Part shown: positions 31,351 through 33,680 of the stretch, in pieces
Layout of the letters: each line of letters begins with the position of its first letter
Position numbering within the stretch: the stretch's first letter is position 1
Source of the DNA: a virus
Length of the DNA stretch: 33,680 bases
Strand: one strand, 5' to 3'
Virus record (IMG/VR): IMGVR_UViG_3300035070_001969
Coordinates: 1 to 33,680 of that record
Translations under genes and position numbers: made by a program
The notes under the pieces: model-generated
The model's database searches: none
Told to the model about the DNA's origin: nothing
Seen by the model: only the letters and a program-made list of their open reading frames with translations

Positions 31351-32185
31351 AGTTACGTATTGTTTTAAATAGCGGGTGTCTGTATGAACCTGCTTGTGTT
31401 CTTTGAAAATAAGTAAACGTCGCACGCTTGCCAATATAATCTTGAATATTAGCTAGCATATTTGCCATGTCTTTGTACGTATAGCCTTTGCCGGGAGGGC
31501 AACCAAACTTAACGCCATCGTCATCTTGCATTAAGAACTTGCCTAGCGTGCCTGAACGTTTACCTTTACCGATTTCGTAGCCAACAATTGTAGCTTCGGT
31601 ATCACTAAAGTCTTTGAACTTCATTAAGTCGTAAGATCTACCGTGTTTGTATAGACCATCTAGTCTGATGATACTACCTTCGTAACCAGCAAGTAAGAAC
31701 GTGGCATGGTCTTCTCTAGCTTGTTCGTAACTGCTAACTTGTTTAGCATGTACGTATTTGACTTGAGCATCATATATGTCAGAACATATAAGTTGATCTC
31801 GTCTAGTATCATATGAATCATACCTCGTACCATCGAAGTAATCGTATACATGAAACTGTACGAGATGCTGAGCATCTAGTCTATCAGTGTCGGTAGGTTT
31901 TTGTTTACGAACTAATGATATAATTTTTTCGAAATCATGTTTTAGTTTGTGATTGTATAACTCGCCATCGAGTATAACGTCAGGATGTTGATCGAAGAAA
32001 GGTTTGAGAGCCATTTCAATATGCCTAACATTCATGAATTGTTTGTGGTTACGTGAATACGCACCATCTTTTGTGAATAAGCAACGAACACCGTCGAGCT
32101 TTGCTTGTATAAATACTTTTTGGCTGTTCCAGTCTACTCTAGACTTGTCGAACTTGTGTGCCAACATTGCATTGTGTTTAATCAT
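31343..32185 (-). CDS. ATP-dependent DNA ligase
   Basis: The 280-residue ligase has the adenylylation motif QAKLDGVR with nucleophile Lys29, an ILDGELY strand with Glu75 (motif III), EGSIIR with Glu169 (motif IV) and LMKFKDF with Lys189/Lys191 (motif V). These are followed by a compact OB domain (GKFLMQDDDGVKFGCPPG, ...TYFQRTQAGSYRHPLF). The minimal architecture resembles T7 gp1.3. It seals Okazaki fragments and repair nicks during phage replication. Confidence 0.93.
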   Translation of the reverse strand: MIKHNAMLAHKFDKSRVDWNSQKVFIQAKLDGVRCLFTKDGAYSRNHKQFMNVRHIEMALKPFFDQHPDVILDGELYNHKLKHDFEKIISLVRKQKPTDTDRLDAQHLVQFHVYDYFDGTRYDSYDTRRDQLICSDIYDAQVKYVHAKQVSSYEQAREDHATFLLAGYEGSIIRLDGLYKHGRSYDLMKFKDFSDTEATIVGYEIGKGKRSGTLGKFLMQDDDGVKFGCPPGKGYTYKDMANMLANIQDYIGKRATFTYFQRTQAGSYRHPLFKTIRNYE

Positions 32186-32475
32186 AAGTTGTTTAATTTA
32201 TTTTCTACTATTTCTAATCTTCTTTTTATTATTGCTGCTTTCATGAACTCTTCATTGCCTTCATATAAAGCTAACAACGTGTGTAGTCTAGCCATTTCAG
32301 CAATTAGATATTCTTCTTCAGTTTCTCTGAATGGCATATAGCCTTTCATTAATTCTTGAATACTCATAGGTGTTTCAAGTTGATGATACTCTTGTTTGAA
32401 TTTGTAAAGCATTTTTTTAATTACAGCTTCGGTTATCAAATCAATTGTTGCATCGTTTATATTATCTAAATCCAT
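32182..32475 (-). CDS. Small helical hypothetical protein
   Basis: This 97-residue protein is almost entirely helical and charged, with MDLDNINDATIDLITEAVIK at the N-terminus and a MARLHTLLALYEGNEEFMKA coiled-coil-like segment at the C-terminus. It overlaps the ligase start by four bases and the upstream gene by 14 bases. No motif is recognised; early phage helical proteins of this type often bind host proteins. Confidence 0.72.
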   Translation of the reverse strand: MDLDNINDATIDLITEAVIKKMLYKFKQEYHQLETPMSIQELMKGYMPFRETEEEYLIAEMARLHTLLALYEGNEEFMKAAIIKRRLEIVENKLNNL

Positions 32476-32926
32476 CCGTATTTATTTTGTATCTTGTTTC
32501 ATTATTTGCAAAGTCTGTGTACTCCATATCTTTCATATACTTAGATATAATTTTTTCTGGCTTTAATACAAATACACATCTGCTAGTATACTGATTCCAG
32601 CAACTAATCCATATATCATCAGCATCACCTACCCATATTGTATAAGTATAGTTATGATCTATGTTTTGATGGTCTGCATATAAGTAGCAACTGTCATAGT
32701 ACATATCGTGTACTAGCTTTGCAGCCATAGCAGAGCCATCTTGTCTAGCATTAGCGTGACACCAGTTTGCTAACTGTACGCCTTGCCATTCAGGGTAACC
32801 ATCGTGATGTAAATACATATTTACATAGCTGTTGTCACTATATACTGATGGATTAGCAGCAAAACCTAATTCGTTTTGACTTGCGTAGTCTCTATCAACT
32901 ATCATTGTTAAATTTCTTGTACTCAT
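32462..32926 (-). CDS. Conserved phage hypothetical protein (YVNMYLHHDGYPEWQG)
   Basis: This 154-residue protein has a strand-rich N-terminus, MSTRNLTMIVDRD, then YVNMYLHHDGYPEWQGVQLA (34-53), and later HNYTYTIWVGDADDIWISCW. The H-x-DGYPE segment recurs in phage proteins of unknown function (from memory). It is not obviously enzymatic. It overlaps the preceding and next genes by 4 and 14 bases in the operon. Confidence 0.78.
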   Translation of the reverse strand: MSTRNLTMIVDRDYASQNELGFAANPSVYSDNSYVNMYLHHDGYPEWQGVQLANWCHANARQDGSAMAAKLVHDMYYDSCYLYADHQNIDHNYTYTIWVGDADDIWISCWNQYTSRCVFVLKPEKIISKYMKDMEYTDFANNETRYKINTDGFR

Positions 32927-33087
32927 TTTATTCCGCCTTTATTTATTGTTAAACGTATTTCTCTGATATAATCATGGAACTTACTCCACTTGTCAGACTC
33001 TTCTTCAAAGTATGAATGTTCGATTCTTTTTTTCATCTCTTTTTCTACTAGAGACAACAAAGTCACCATAACATTTTTACACATCAT
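32923..33087 (-). CDS. Small hypothetical protein
   Basis: This is a 54-residue helical, charged product with MMCKNVMVTLLSLVEKEMKK at its N-terminus and HSYFEEESDKWSKFHDYIRE further on. ATGs at 33087 and 33084 overlap the upstream gene by 11 or 8 bases; an ATG at 33114 would add nine residues and a 38-base overlap. I chose 33087, but the start is not settled. The end is joined to the next gene by ATGA. Confidence 0.65.
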   Translation of the reverse strand: MMCKNVMVTLLSLVEKEMKKRIEHSYFEEESDKWSKFHDYIREIRLTINKGGIK

Positions 33088-33391
33088 CTCTTTCTCTAAA
33101 TAATGCGAAGCCAAGCTTTGCGTAGTTTATTATATCACCGAACCTACTGATCATAGGCTCTGCTTTATTCAGATCTTCATTGCTAACATGTGAAGCAACT
33201 GAGCTAACTTGCTTATCAAAATAAGCATACCATACTATCAACGGATCTACACCAAGCTTTTTAGCAGTAGATTTAAAGTTGTTTAGCACGTCTTTATCCT
33301 GCATAGTATATTCAGGACCTTTTTTATTCATTGTTTCTTGCGCGTAAGAGTCTAACTCATTTACTAACGCATTAAATTGTTCTGTTGTCAT
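33077..33391 (-). CDS. Small phage protein, possible nucleotide-modification-associated (DUF1599-like) or MazG-like
   Basis: In 104 residues: KKGPEYTMQDKDVLNNFKST, an LGVDPLIVWYAYFDKQ helix, and EPMISRFGDIINYAKL near the end. The pattern of Y-(T/G), an F-x(n)-D-K middle and DIINY recalls a small all-alpha group of phage proteins sometimes called nucleotide modification associated domain 1. The match is by eye, so tentative. It lies two bases from the upstream gene in the leftward operon. Confidence 0.72.
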   Translation of the reverse strand: MTTEQFNALVNELDSYAQETMNKKGPEYTMQDKDVLNNFKSTAKKLGVDPLIVWYAYFDKQVSSVASHVSNEDLNKAEPMISRFGDIINYAKLGFALFRERDDV

Positions 33392-33392
33392 A

Positions 33393-33677
33393 TTAATCTA
33401 GTAATGTCATATAAGCTGAAGGATTAGTTTCTCTGAACCAATCAATACCTTTATACAATTCATTTTGTAATTTACTTGTATCAGGGTGTAGTATATCATC
33501 ATTATAGGTCACTGCTATAGTATATTCAGCGCCTTTGATAAAGTCATACATACTTAATTCTGGACCTGTTAGTTCACAGAACTCACCACTAAATGGATTT
33601 TCCACAATATCACCTGTTTTATACCAAGCGCCTTTAAACCATTTAGGTTTTTCTTGTTTAGTCTTCATATCTATCAT
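33393..33677 (-). CDS. Small hypothetical protein at the right edge (start uncertain)
   Basis: This is a 94-residue frame with KGAWYKTGDIVENPFSGEFC followed by an acidic, aromatic C-terminal half. ATGs occur at 33677 and 33668, and the frame is open to the window edge, so the protein might begin further right. Not recognised; its stop is one base from the next gene. Confidence 0.68.
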   Translation of the reverse strand: MIDMKTKQEKPKWFKGAWYKTGDIVENPFSGEFCELTGPELSMYDFIKGAEYTIAVTYNDDILHPDTSKLQNELYKGIDWFRETNPSAYMTLLD

Positions 33678-33680
33678 ATT

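Noticed and set aside
1-33680. tRNA or rRNA genes, insertion sequences, integrase or attachment sites
   Set aside because: Read by eye on both strands, no free space large enough and no cloverleaf or recombinase motif was noticed. A tRNA scan would be decisive but could not be run.

Overview
The window is a fragment of a lytic, AT-rich marine-type phage genome whose host is most likely a member of the Bacteroidetes (flavobacteria). Three things point there. The secreted proteins have flavobacterial-looking signal peptides ending in NAIAQ or SFAQ. Starts sit in A/T-only contexts such as AAATTATG, with almost no Shine-Dalgarno sequence. Almost no DNA is non-coding. The T7-like order of large virion genes, together with endonuclease I, primase-helicase, ATP ligase and SSB genes, suggests a podovirus-like phage. 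No portal, capsid, terminase, DNA polymerase or RNA polymerase gene lies inside the window, so the taxonomy is inference.

Left arm (1-15258, all + strand). First come the 3' end of a gene and two large virion-type genes, of 693 and 2622 codons, in the positions of T7 genes 14, 15 and 16. The giant protein carries an HExxH motif and a HAD-like domain bracketed by a recurring YSKR-type motif. Next are a signal-peptide-bearing beta-rich protein that looks like an outer-membrane protein, two tandem paralogous membrane/coiled-coil proteins, and an exported thioredoxin-fold protein without CxxC. A lysis region follows: an M15 peptidase endolysin, a lipoprotein and a two-TM holin candidate. It is interleaved with a run of tiny, very basic, often Cys-containing proteins linked by TAATG stop/start overlaps.

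Right arm (15251-33680, all - strand, converging on the left arm). Read in transcription order from the right edge, it holds small early genes, an ATP-dependent DNA ligase, a 3D-domain protein, an HTH protein and a sigma-70-like factor. After one of the few real intergenic gaps come ERF annealase, PD-(D/E)XK exonuclease, SSB-like protein, primase-helicase, a ThyA-family enzyme, a MazG fusion, T7-type endonuclease I, NrdB and NrdA. Last is an operon with 4-base ATGA overlaps: JmjC-like oxygenase, cupin, CMP-Kdo synthetase, methyltransferase, Kdo-8-P synthase and two glycosyltransferase-like proteins.

How it fits together: the right arm takes over transcription (sigma factor, HTH protein), makes dNTPs (NrdAB, ThyA-like, MazG), replicates and recombines DNA, and supplies an activated sugar (CMP-Kdo) plus candidate transferases. 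The left arm builds the virion and lyses the cell. The most unusual points are: (a) KdsA, KdsB and a GT29-like transferase in one operon; (b) a ThyA-family enzyme with Asp at the position that selects dUMP versus dCMP and without the usual C-terminus; (c) the motif-bracketed HAD domain in a polyprotein-like virion protein; and (d) the array of micro-genes for basic peptides.
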